Shown: positions 1 to 6,237 of the stretch, one piece after another
Layout: the number at the start of each line of letters is the position of its first letter
Position numbering within the stretch: position 1 is the first letter of the stretch
DNA from: Saccharothrix sp. NRRL B-16348
Lineage (GTDB): Bacteria; Actinomycetota; Actinomycetes; Mycobacteriales; Pseudonocardiaceae
Direction: 5' to 3'
Assembly (NCBI RefSeq): GCF_001280085.1
Contig: NZ_LGED01000038.1
Span: 1 to 6,578 of the forward strand
Length of the DNA stretch: 6,578 bases
The notes under the pieces: model-generated
The model's input: only the letters and a program-made list of their open reading frames with translations
What the model was told of the DNA's origin: nothing
Databases searched by the model: none
Program-made: the position numbers and the translations under genes

Positions 1-27
1 GCGGGGTGCGGGGTGCGGGGTGCGGGG
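1..27. repeat. G-rich 7-bp tandem repeat at window edge
   Basis: Three exact head-to-tail copies of GCGGGGT occupy 1-21 and a fourth, cut to GCGGGG, follows at 22-27. Two GGGGAGGC units come right after it (24-40). The array is truncated by the window edge, so its true copy number is unknown. It lies upstream of the likely lipoprotein start, where it could be leader or promoter-distal DNA. The unit is not a multiple of three, which argues against a translated repeat. Confidence 0.75.
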
Positions 28-57
28 AGGCCGGGGAGGCGCAGGGTGCCTGCCGGT

Positions 58-63
58 TACCCT
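58..63 (+). promoter_or_regulatory. Possible -10 box for a leaderless lipoprotein mRNA
   Basis: TACCCT fits the actinobacterial -10 pattern TANNNT and ends 5 bases before the GTG at 69, so transcription would begin at or next to the start codon. No convincing -35 box is present 16-19 bases upstream, where the DNA is G-rich. No Shine-Dalgarno sequence sits at normal spacing either; the nearest GGAGG-like bases are about 28 nt away. This fits a leaderless start, common in actinobacteria, but a single hexamer in GC-rich DNA is weak evidence. Confidence 0.35.
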
Positions 64-68
64 GGCTC

Positions 69-878
69 GTGCGCCGATTCCTGCTCGCCCTGGTTCCGTT
101 GGTGCTCGTCGCCTGCACGGCGGCGCCCGCCGGTGATCAGGCGCCGACCACGTCTTCGCTGCCCAAGGGCGATCTGGCGGTGCTCGCCGAGCGCATCGAG
201 CAGCGGCGGGCCGAGTTGGGCACGGCGACGTTCCACACCGAGGGCTTCGCGTCGGACGGGCAGGCCACCGAGGTCCGCAACGTCGTGGACGGCACGCTGC
301 GGCGCGACGGCGACGACGTGACCGGGGCCATGACGATGGACGTGTCGACCGGCGGGCAGCCCAAGAAGATCGCGTTGGTGGTCGTGCGCGACGGCACGTA
401 CGTGCAGGTCGAGGGCGCGCCGATGCCCGAAGGCAAGAAGTGGGGCTTCTACCCGTCGGCGAGCGGTGGCGAGGTGTCCGCGTTGCTGCGCGGCTTCGGG
501 CCGAGCGCCGAGCCGGGCGCGGAGCTGGACTACGTGCAGCCGAGGGCGGCGTTGATCGTGGGCAGGTCGTCCGAGCAGGTGGACGGCGTGCCGGTGACGC
601 GGTTCGACCTGGTGGTCGACGCGTTGAAGATGGCGAAGGTCATCGAGGACCAGGACATCCAGTTGCAGCACACCCAGCTGGCCGAGTACGGCGTGAAGAT
701 CTCGGCGACGGTGTGGGTGGACGACACGAGCGCGCCGGTGCGGGCCGAGTACCGGTTCGAGCTGGACGGCAAGGTCGTGAAGCAGTCGACGACCCGGTTC
801 AGCGGGTGGGGCGAGCCGGTCGAGATCGCCGTGCCGGCGCAGGGTGAGGTCGTGCCGGCCGACCAGCTGCCCCAGTAG
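69..878 (+). CDS. LppX/LprAFG-like secreted lipoprotein
   Basis: Predicted 269-residue lipoprotein. From the GTG at 69 the N-terminus reads VRRFLLALVPLVLVAC: two arginines, a short hydrophobic core and a lipobox LVAC with the lipidated cysteine at residue 16. A low-complexity Ala/Pro/Thr linker follows, then a beta-rich domain of about 220 residues ending in a motif like FSGWGEPVEIAVPAQGEVV. That ending and the overall length resemble the LppX_LprAFG family. Members of that family are anchored outside the membrane and several carry lipids or glycolipids in a hydrophobic cavity; its ligand here is unknown. The reading frame is open back to a GTG at 6, but that start would put 21 extra, non-signal-like residues ahead of the arginines, so 69 is preferred. 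A start left of the window cannot be excluded. The gene ends 10 bp from the convergent coiled-coil gene. Confidence 0.8.
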   Translation: MRRFLLALVPLVLVACTAAPAGDQAPTTSSLPKGDLAVLAERIEQRRAELGTATFHTEGFASDGQATEVRNVVDGTLRRDGDDVTGAMTMDVSTGGQPKKIALVVVRDGTYVQVEGAPMPEGKKWGFYPSASGGEVSALLRGFGPSAEPGAELDYVQPRAALIVGRSSEQVDGVPVTRFDLVVDALKMAKVIEDQDIQLQHTQLAEYGVKISATVWVDDTSAPVRAEYRFELDGKVVKQSTTRFSGWGEPVEIAVPAQGEVVPADQLPQ

Positions 879-888
879 CGGCCCGGGA

Positions 889-2235
889 CTACCGGGACTG
901 CCTGCCCTTGGGGACCGGCAGTTGGGTGGTCGGCTGCTCGGACGGGTCGACGTTCTTGGCCTTGGCGGCGGGCTTCGCCTCGGGTTTGGTGTCGGGTTTG
1001 GTGTCGGCCGGCTTGGCAGCTGCGGGCTTGGGTGCGGCTGCCGGTGCGGGCTTGGCGGTCGCGGGCTTGGTGGGTGCGTCGGTGGACGCGTCGGCGCCGG
1101 CAGCCGTGTCGGGGGCGGCGTCGGTGCCGGCAGCCGTGTCGGCCGCGGCTTCCTCGTCCAGCGGCGTCAGCGTGGCCACCGCCAGGGACACCGCTTCCTG
1201 CGCGGCGGCGAACTGCTCGCTCAACGCGCGGTGCACGCGGTGCAGCTCGGCCAGTTTCTGGTCGGCCGCGGTGGTGCGGCGGTCGGCGTGGGCGTTCGCC
1301 TCGGTGATGGTCTTCTCGGCGTGGGCGTCGGCTTCGGTGACGGTCTGCTCGGCACGCGCGTTGGCTTCGCTGATCGTCTTCTCGGCCTTGGCCAGCGCCT
1401 CGGACTCCAGCTCGGCGACCGTCTTCTCGGTCTCCGCGCGCAGCGCCGCCGCTTCGGCCTGAGCGGCTTCGAGGAGCTTCACGGCCTCGGCCTTCGCCTC
1501 GACCACGTGCACCTCGTGCTCCTTGCGGAGCTTGGTGCGCAGCTCGTCGTACTCCTTGTCGAGGTCGTCGTGGTAGCCCTTGTACTTCTGCTCCAGCTCG
1601 ACCCGCTTCGCCTCGAGCTCCGCCGTCTTCGCCTCGAAGTCCTTGGTGAGCTTCTCGCGGTCGGCGCGGGTCTCCGCCATCAACGCCTCGTGCTCGGCGG
1701 CCAGCTTGGTCCGCAGCTCCTCGTGCGAGCGCTCCAGCTCGGCGCGGCGCTCGTCGTACTGCCGCTCCAGCTCGGTGGTCCGCTGCTGGTGGGCCGCCTC
1801 CAGCTGCCGCCGCCGGTCCTCCAGCTCGCCCATCGCGCGCTGGTGCGCCGCCTTGCCCTCGGCCGCCGCGCGCTCCGCCTCGGCGCGGGTGGCGTTCGCC
1901 TGGTCCAGCGCGGCCTTGCGGATGTCGGCGATCTCCTCCTCGGCCAACGTCATCATCACGCGCACGCGTTCGGTGACGTTGGACGCGCTGGAGGGGCTCG
2001 TGGCCAGCTTGCCGAGCTGGGACTTGACCTTGTCGAGCTCGGCGCGGGTGGAGTTGAGGAGCTTGCCCAGCTCCGCCACCTGGGCCGACGCCGCGTCCCG
2101 GGCCCGGTTCGAGTTCTTGAGGTCGAACTCGAGCCGCGTCACCCGTTCGTTCACCTGGCGCTGGTTGTACCCGCGCAGTACGACGTCGAAATGGGTGCGG
2201 GCAGCAGGCTGCCCAGTCCCTTCAGCCCCGGCCAT
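889..2235 (-). CDS. DivIVA/FilP-like coiled-coil protein
   Basis: Predicted 448-residue cytoplasmic protein. Residues about 14-75 look like a DivIVA N-terminal module: FDVVLRGYNQRQVNERVTRL matches the family's F..v.RGY...qVn pattern, which in DivIVA proteins sits at the membrane-binding end. Residues about 86-347 are almost unbroken charged coiled coil rich in Glu, Lys, Arg and Ala, including four 11-residue repeats at 284-327. Residues about 361-448 form a disordered Ala/Pro/Lys/Asp/Thr tail with short repeats. Wag31, Scy and FilP are actinobacterial relatives of this general kind and organise polar growth or cytoskeletal scaffolds; such a role here is inference. It is much longer than Wag31, so I give no symbol. 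The ATG at 2235 is chosen because the DivIVA motif begins soon after it and a -10 box lies just upstream; the open frame runs further upstream, but that part looks non-coding. It is divergent from pyruvate carboxylase. Confidence 0.82.
   Translation of the reverse strand: MAGAEGTGQPAARTHFDVVLRGYNQRQVNERVTRLEFDLKNSNRARDAASAQVAELGKLLNSTRAELDKVKSQLGKLATSPSSASNVTERVRVMMTLAEEEIADIRKAALDQANATRAEAERAAAEGKAAHQRAMGELEDRRRQLEAAHQQRTTELERQYDERRAELERSHEELRTKLAAEHEALMAETRADREKLTKDFEAKTAELEAKRVELEQKYKGYHDDLDKEYDELRTKLRKEHEVHVVEAKAEAVKLLEAAQAEAAALRAETEKTVAELESEALAKAEKTISEANARAEQTVTEADAHAEKTITEANAHADRRTTAADQKLAELHRVHRALSEQFAAAQEAVSLAVATLTPLDEEAAADTAAGTDAAPDTAAGADASTDAPTKPATAKPAPAAAPKPAAAKPADTKPDTKPEAKPAAKAKNVDPSEQPTTQLPVPKGRQSR
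1088..1142 (-). repeat. 25-bp direct repeat in the coiled-coil gene tail
   Basis: Two 25-bp copies at 1088-1112 and 1118-1142 differ at a single base and have a 30-bp period. They encode a repeated DTAAG(T/A)DA-type segment in the disordered C-terminal tail. The near identity at DNA level, including silent positions, suggests a recent in-frame tandem duplication. Confidence 0.8.
1255..1386 (-). repeat. Four 33-bp (11-residue) coiled-coil repeats
   Basis: In the encoded protein, residues 284-294, 295-305, 306-316 and 317-327 read AEKTISEANAR, AEQTVTEADAH, AEKTITEANAH and ADRRTTAADQK. The first three are strongly alike and the fourth is degenerate. An 11-residue (hendecad) period gives a nearly straight or slightly right-handed coil, unlike the 7-residue period of ordinary coiled coil. 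The repeat is at protein level with clear DNA similarity every 33 bp. Confidence 0.85.
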
Positions 2236-2242
2236 GGGGGCA

Positions 2243-2273
2243 ACCCTACCGAGAAGTCGCCGGCCGTAGTCAC
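2243..2273 (-). promoter_or_regulatory. Likely leaderless promoter of the coiled-coil gene
   Basis: Reading the minus strand, TAGGGT (2248-2243) matches the -10 pattern TANNNT. Its last base is followed by seven bases and then the A of the ATG at 2235, so the transcript would start at the start codon. GTGACT (2273-2268) is a fair -35 candidate, four of six matches to TTGACA, at 19-bp spacing. No Shine-Dalgarno sequence precedes the ATG (the last bases are TGCCCCC), which supports leaderless translation. Confidence 0.55.
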
Positions 2274-2474
2274 CCGATGCAGCGAACGCACCGTAACGAG
2301 TCGGTGATCCACCGTGTGGGGTGAGCCGCGGTCGGCAGGTGGTGCGGTATGGGCCCGGCCGCGCCGCCGTCAATCCGCCGCACGCGTGCCCCACGCGCGG
2401 GGGCTGCGCGAGACGACCTCGCAAGGGAGAATCCCGGGGCGTGATCCCAGGTCGCGCCTGCCTTGACCGGGAGA

Positions 2475-2505
2475 GTGAACGATCACGATGACGTCCGTCA
2501 CGTGA
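2475..2505. promoter_or_regulatory. Cluster of nested dyads, possible operator
   Basis: Within 31 bp are GTGA (2475-2478) and TCAC (2483-2486) spaced by 4, TGACG (2489-2493) and CGTCA (2496-2500) spaced by 2, and the perfect 8-bp palindrome TCACGTGA (2498-2505). TCACG (2483-2487) also mirrors CGTGA (2501-2505), so the inverted repeat is nested with one unpaired base. It lies about 35-65 bp upstream of the possible pyruvate carboxylase -10 box, a usual place for an activator or repressor site. The loops are too short for a good RNA hairpin, which favours a protein-binding site. I cannot name the regulator. Confidence 0.4.
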
Positions 2506-2537
2506 GATGGAACTCCCGAGGGGCGGGAAGCGCACGG

Positions 2538-2543
2538 TAGCGT
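2538..2543 (+). promoter_or_regulatory. Possible -10 box of pyruvate carboxylase
   Basis: TAGCGT fits TANNNT and would place the transcript start near 2550. That gives a leader of about 60 nt containing the hairpin at 2556-2585 and the ribosome binding site. No TTGACA-like -35 box lies 16-19 bp upstream (about 2513-2522), so either the promoter is activator-dependent or the true start is elsewhere. Confidence 0.35.
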
Positions 2544-2555
2544 GCCTTGATTCAT

Positions 2556-2585
2556 CGAGTCCCGCCCGCGCTCGGGCGGGACTCG
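2556..2585 (+). promoter_or_regulatory. Perfect 12-13-bp hairpin in the pyruvate carboxylase leader
   Basis: CGAGTCCCGCCC (2556-2567) pairs perfectly with GGGCGGGACTCG (2574-2585). A further G-C pair (2568 and 2573) closes a CGCT tetraloop. The stem ends 10 nt before the Shine-Dalgarno sequence. The 3' part of the stem, ACTCG (2581-2585), is also complementary to CGAGT at 2587-2591, though that alternative has almost no loop. No T-rich stretch follows, so it does not look like a classical terminator. It could control translation, stabilise the mRNA or bind a dimeric protein as DNA. Confidence 0.65.
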
Positions 2586-2595
2586 CCGAGTAACC

Positions 2596-2602
2596 GGGAG
2601 GG
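2596..2602 (+). promoter_or_regulatory. Ribosome binding site of pyruvate carboxylase
   Basis: GGGAGGG lies 8 nt before the ATG at 2611 and fits the actinobacterial anti-Shine-Dalgarno sequence. It confirms the start that the conserved N-terminus MFRKVLVANRGEIA already indicates. Confidence 0.85.
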
Positions 2603-2610
2603 AACGCCGC

Positions 2611-5600
2611 ATGTTCCGCAAGGTTCTTGTCGCCAACCGCGGCGAGATCGCGATCCGGGCCTTTCGCGCTGCCTACGAACTGGGCGCCGGCACGGTTGCC
2701 GTCTTCCCCCACGAGGACCGCAACTCCCTGCACCGGCTGAAGGCCGACGAGTCGTACGAGATCGGCGAGCCCGGCCACCCCGTCCGGGCCTACCTGTCCG
2801 TCGAGGAGATCATCAAGGCGGCGCGCAAGGCGGGCGCCGACGCGGTCTACCCCGGCTACGGCTTCCTGTCCGAGAACCCCGAGCTGGCCAAGGCCTGCGC
2901 GGACGCCGGCATCACGTTCGTCGGCCCGCCCTCGGACGTGCTCGAGCTGACCGGCAACAAGGCACGCGCGATCGCCGCGGCCCGGGCGGCCGGCCTCCCC
3001 GTGCTCAAGTCCAGCGAGCCGTCGAGCGACATCGACGCCCTGGTCCGGGCCGCCGAGGACATCGCGTTCCCGGTGTTCGTCAAGGCCGTCGCGGGCGGTG
3101 GCGGGCGCGGTATGCGGCGCGTGGAAGAGCCCGCTGTGCTGAGGGAAGCCCTGGAAGCCGCGTCACGCGAGGCGGAGTCGGCGTTCGGCGACCCGACGGT
3201 GTTCCTGGAGCAGGCCGTGGTCGAGCCGCGGCACATCGAGGTGCAGATCCTCGCCGACGGCGAGGGCAACGTGATGCACCTGTTCGAGCGCGACTGCTCG
3301 GTCCAGCGCCGGCACCAGAAGGTCATCGAGATCGCGCCCGCGCCCAACCTCGCCCCGGAGCTGCGCGACCGGATGTGCGCCGACGCCGTGAAGTTCGCCC
3401 GGCACATCGGCTACCGCAACGCCGGCACCGTCGAGTTCCTGCTCGACCCGCACGGCAACTACGTCTTCATCGAGATGAACCCCCGCATCCAGGTCGAGCA
3501 CACGGTCACCGAAGAGGTCACCGACGTGGACCTGGTGCAGTCGCAGATGCGCATCGCGGGTGGCGAGACGCTGGCCGACCTCGGCCTGAGCCAGGAGACC
3601 GTGCAGCTGCGCGGCGCGGCCCTGCAGTGCCGCATCACCACGGAAGACCCGGCCAACGGCTTCCGCCCCGACACCGGCATGATCAGCGCCTACCGGTCGC
3701 CGGGCGGCTCGGGCATCCGGCTGGACGGCGGCACGACCGGCGCGGGCACGGTCATCGGCGCGCACTTCGACTCGATGCTGGTCAAGCTGACGTGCCGCGG
3801 TCGGACGTTCTCGGCGGCGGTCGCGCGTGCGCGGCGCGCGGTGGCGGAGTTCCGCATCCGCGGCGTGTCGACGAACATCCCGTTCATCCAGGCGGTGCTG
3901 GACGACCCGGACTTCTTCGAGGGTCGCGTCACGACGTCGTTCATCGAGAAGCGCCCGCACCTGCTGACGGCCCGCCACTCGGCCGACCGCGGCACGCGCA
4001 TGCTCACCTACCTGGCCGACGTGACGGTGAACAAGCCGAACGGTCCGCGCCCGTCCGTCGTGGACCCGAAGGTGAAGCTGCCGGTGGTCGACCTGAACGC
4101 CGAGCCGCCGGCGGGGTCGAAGCAGAAGCTGGACGAGCTGGGGCCGGAGGGCTTCGCCCGCTGGCTGCGGGAGAGCAAGGCGCTGGCCGTCACCGACACC
4201 ACGTTCCGCGACGCGCACCAGTCGTTGTTGGCGACGCGCGTGCGGACGAAGGACCTGCTGGCCATCGCGCCGCACGTGGCGCGGATGGCGCCGCAGCTGC
4301 TGTCGTTGGAGGCGTGGGGCGGCGCGACGTACGACGTGGCGCTGCGGTTCCTGGCCGAGGACCCGTGGGAACGGCTGGCGGCACTGCGCGCGGCGGTGCC
4401 GAACATCACGTTGCAGATGCTGCTGCGCGGCCGGAACACGGTGGGCTACACGCCGTATCCCGAGGCGGTGACCAGCGCGTTCGTCGAGGAGGCGACGAAG
4501 ACCGGCATCGACGTCTTCCGGATCTTCGACGCGCTGAACGACGTGGAGCAGATGCGGCCGGCGATCGAGGCGGTGCGCGAGACCGGCACGGCGGTGGCCG
4601 AGGTGTGCTTGTGCTACACCTCGGACCTCTCGAACCCCGACGAGCGGATCTACACGCTCGACTACTACCTGAAGCTGGCCGAGCAGATCGTCGGCGCCGG
4701 CGCCCACGTCCTCGCGGTGAAGGACATGGCGGGTCTGCTGCGCCCGCCGGCGGCGGCGCGGTTGGTGACGGCGCTGCGCAAGGAGTTCGACCTGCCGGTG
4801 CACCTGCACACCCACGACACGGCGGGCGGGCAGCTGGCCACGTACCTCGCGGCCATCCAGTCCGGGGTGGACGCGGTGGACGGCGCGGTGGCGTCGATGG
4901 CGGGCACGACGTCGCAGCCGCCGTTGTCGGCGATCGTCGCCGCGACGGACTACACGGAGCGGTCCACGGGGCTGGACCTGCGGGCGGTGTGCGACCTGGA
5001 GCCGTACTGGGAGTCGGTGCGCAAGGTCTACGCGCCGTTCGAGTCGGGGATCCCCGGGCCGACGGGCCGGGTCTACTCGCACGAGATCCCCGGCGGGCAG
5101 CTGTCCAACCTGCGGACGCAGGCCGTCGCCCTCGGGCTCGGGCAGAAGTTCGAGGAGATCGAGTCCATGTACGCGGCGGCCGACCGGATGCTCGGTCGGC
5201 TGGTGAAGGTGACGCCGTCGTCCAAGGTGGTGGGCGACCTGGCGTTGCACCTGGTCGGAGCGGGTGTCTCGCCGAAGGAGTTCGAGGCGGACCCGGGCCG
5301 GTTCGACATCCCGGCGTCGGTGATCGGGTTCCTGCACGGTGAGCTGGGCGACCCGCCCGGCGGGTGGCCGGAGCCGTTCCGGAGCAAGGCGTTGCAGGGA
5401 CGTGCCGCGCCCAAGGGCGTGGCGGAGCTGACCGACGACGACGTGAAGGGGCTGGAGGACGACCGGCGCGCCACGCTGAACCGGCTGCTGTTCCCGGCGC
5501 CGACGAAGGAGTTCCTGGCGCACCGGGACGCTTACGGCGACACCAGCGTGCTGGGCAGCAAGGACTTCTTCTACGGGCTCAAGCCGGGGGAGGAGTACCA

Positions 5601-5988
5601 GGTCGACCTGGAGCCGGGTGTGCGGCTGCTGATCGGGCTGGAGGCCATCGGTGAGGCGGACGAGCGCGGCATCCGCACGGTGATGGCGACGTTGAACGGG
5701 CAGTTGCGGCCGATCCAGGTGAGGGATCGGTCGATCGCGGCCGAGGTGCCGGTGGCGGAGAAGGCGGACCGGGGCAATCCCGGGCACGTCGCGGCGCCGT
5801 TCGCCGGGGTCGTCACGCCGAGCGTGGCGGAGGACGAAGAGGTCGAGGTCGGGCAGACGATCGCGACGATCGAGGCGATGAAGATGGAGGCGGCTATCAC
5901 GGCGCCGAAGGCTGGGCGGGTGAAGCGGCTGGCGGTGCGTGGGGTGCAGCAGGTTGAGGGTGGGGATTTGTTGATCGTGCTGGAGTGA
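2611..5988 (+). CDS. pyc: Pyruvate carboxylase, single-chain biotin enzyme
   Basis: Predicted 1,125-residue cytosolic enzyme (EC 6.4.1.1) that carboxylates pyruvate to oxaloacetate using bicarbonate and ATP, replenishing the TCA cycle. Biotin carboxylase spans about 1-450: N-terminus KVLVANRGEIAIR, ATP-binding Lys117 and Lys158, glycine-rich AGGGGRGM (161-168), RRHQK (233-237), and catalytic Glu275, Glu288, Asn290 and Arg292 in FIEMNPRIQVEH. Carboxyltransferase spans about 521-980: TDTTFRDAHQSLLATR (528-543) with metal ligand Asp534, the lysine expected to be carbamylated in VKDMAG (Lys704), HTH ligands His733 and His735, and Thr868 at the position of the proton-shuttling Thr. The biotin carrier domain is C-terminal with EAMKME, so Lys1091 should carry biotin 34 residues from the end. 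The regions around 455-520 and 985-1055 match the linker/allosteric part where acetyl-CoA activates many family members. Length is typical and nothing appears broken. The gene probably stands alone. Third codon positions shift from C to G along its length. Confidence 0.97.
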   Translation: MFRKVLVANRGEIAIRAFRAAYELGAGTVAVFPHEDRNSLHRLKADESYEIGEPGHPVRAYLSVEEIIKAARKAGADAVYPGYGFLSENPELAKACADAGITFVGPPSDVLELTGNKARAIAAARAAGLPVLKSSEPSSDIDALVRAAEDIAFPVFVKAVAGGGGRGMRRVEEPAVLREALEAASREAESAFGDPTVFLEQAVVEPRHIEVQILADGEGNVMHLFERDCSVQRRHQKVIEIAPAPNLAPELRDRMCADAVKFARHIGYRNAGTVEFLLDPHGNYVFIEMNPRIQVEHTVTEEVTDVDLVQSQMRIAGGETLADLGLSQETVQLRGAALQCRITTEDPANGFRPDTGMISAYRSPGGSGIRLDGGTTGAGTVIGAHFDSMLVKLTCRGRTFSAAVARARRAVAEFRIRGVSTNIPFIQAVLDDPDFFEGRVTTSFIEKRPHLLTARHSADRGTRMLTYLADVTVNKPNGPRPSVVDPKVKLPVVDLNAEPPAGSKQKLDELGPEGFARWLRESKALAVTDTTFRDAHQSLLATRVRTKDLLAIAPHVARMAPQLLSLEAWGGATYDVALRFLAEDPWERLAALRAAVPNITLQMLLRGRNTVGYTPYPEAVTSAFVEEATKTGIDVFRIFDALNDVEQMRPAIEAVRETGTAVAEVCLCYTSDLSNPDERIYTLDYYLKLAEQIVGAGAHVLAVKDMAGLLRPPAAARLVTALRKEFDLPVHLHTHDTAGGQLATYLAAIQSGVDAVDGAVASMAGTTSQPPLSAIVAATDYTERSTGLDLRAVCDLEPYWESVRKVYAPFESGIPGPTGRVYSHEIPGGQLSNLRTQAVALGLGQKFEEIESMYAAADRMLGRLVKVTPSSKVVGDLALHLVGAGVSPKEFEADPGRFDIPASVIGFLHGELGDPPGGWPEPFRSKALQGRAAPKGVAELTDDDVKGLEDDRRATLNRLLFPAPTKEFLAHRDAYGDTSVLGSKDFFYGLKPGEEYQVDLEPGVRLLIGLEAIGEADERGIRTVMATLNGQLRPIQVRDRSIAAEVPVAEKADRGNPGHVAAPFAGVVTPSVAEDEEVEVGQTIATIEAMKMEAAITAPKAGRVKRLAVRGVQQVEGGDLLIVLE

Positions 5989-6030
5989 GTGGGTCGGGGT
6001 CGGTTCGGTTCCGGCTCGGTGGTTGAGTTC

Positions 6031-6181
6031 GGCTCGATTTGACATGGGGCCCTTACGGGCACTCCAGGCAGGCCAAAGCCGGCAGGCCCGGCGGGGTAAA
6101 GCGTCCCGCCAGGCCTGCCGGCTTCCCAGGCCTGCCGGCTTCGACCAGCCTAAAGCACCCGAACCCATGTCAAATCGGGCC
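6031..6181. repeat. 151-bp imperfect palindrome with 18-bp terminal inverted repeats
   Basis: GGCTCGATTTGACATGGG (6031-6048) is the reverse complement of 6164-6181 except for one base; the inner 14 bp are perfect. Inside, a 20-bp arm at 6076-6095 pairs with 6105-6124 with one mismatch around a 9-nt loop. A 16-bp block (CCAGGCCTGCCGGCTT) occurs twice, at 6109-6124 and 6126-6141. GGCAGGCC at 6067-6074 can pair with the second copy (6129-6136). The two halves thus resemble each other over most of their length, the right half carrying a 17-bp duplication. No transposase and no clear target-site duplication are visible. It may be a multicopy palindromic intergenic element, a MITE-like relic or an elaborate terminator. 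Confidence 0.85.
6076..6124 (+). terminator. Likely hairpin terminator after pyruvate carboxylase
   Basis: A 20-bp GC-rich stem (one C-A mismatch) closes a GTAAAGCGT loop 87 bp after the pyruvate carboxylase stop codon. Bases after the stem (CCCAGG) contain no T run, so this is not a textbook intrinsic terminator, but actinobacterial terminators often lack one. The stem is the core of the larger 151-bp palindrome, and either strand would fold similarly. Confidence 0.5.
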
Positions 6182-6237
6182 TCTGCGGGGCGGTGGCGGG
6201 TCCGTTGGGGTGTTGTTGGGTGAGGGCCACGGGGCGT

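Larger units (their letters stand above)
2236..2610. other. Divergent intergenic control region
   Basis: 375 bp separate the divergent starts of the coiled-coil gene and pyruvate carboxylase. The left end holds the coiled-coil promoter. The middle, about 2280-2470, shows no convincing gene; the only palindrome I noted there is a small one, CGCGTG-CCC-CACGCG at 2383-2397. The right part holds a dyad cluster (2475-2505), a possible -10 box (2538-2543), a strong hairpin (2556-2585) and the ribosome binding site. Open frames crossing the region lack ribosome binding sites and look like chance frames in GC-rich DNA. Confidence 0.7.

Noticed and set aside
883..899. Terminator between the convergent lipoprotein and coiled-coil genes
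   Set aside because: The 10-bp gap holds only CCCGGG and an 8-bp direct repeat (CCGGGACT at 883-890 and 892-899), which does not form a useful hairpin.
844..2307. 487-codon + strand frame rich in GLGG and GVGVGFGDG repeats
   Set aside because: Exactly opposite the coiled-coil gene; its repeats are the antisense reading of the Ala/Lys/Glu repeats. The minus-strand reading gives a coherent DivIVA-plus-coil protein.
2463..2492. TTGACC at 2463-2468 as the pyruvate carboxylase -35 box
   Set aside because: No TANNNT hexamer lies 16-19 bp downstream (2485-2493 reads without one), and it is too far from TAGCGT at 2538.
2370..2636. 88-codon minus-strand frame in the divergent control region
   Set aside because: It overlaps the start of pyc and its ribosome binding site, and I see no family resemblance; best read as chance.
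2236..2778. Upstream extension of the coiled-coil protein to base 2778
   Set aside because: The extra residues are Arg/Pro/Gly-rich without structure, overlap the pyruvate carboxylase start and the divergent promoters, and lie ahead of a good -10 box and the conserved DivIVA N-terminus.
2547..5342. 931-codon + strand frame overlapping pyruvate carboxylase
   Set aside because: Arg/Gly/Pro-rich out-of-frame shadow of pyc that starts before the pyc ribosome binding site and has no recognisable domain.
3163..6168. 1,001-codon open frame on the minus strand opposite pyruvate carboxylase
   Set aside because: Lies antisense to an intact conserved enzyme, is Arg/His/Val-rich and low in complexity, shows no domain, and crosses the intergenic palindrome. 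This is a normal shadow in GC-rich coding DNA.
6031..6181. CRISPR repeat or attachment site reading of the inverted repeat
   Set aside because: Only two inverted ends, no regularly spaced direct repeats with unique spacers, and no cas gene, integrase or tRNA nearby.
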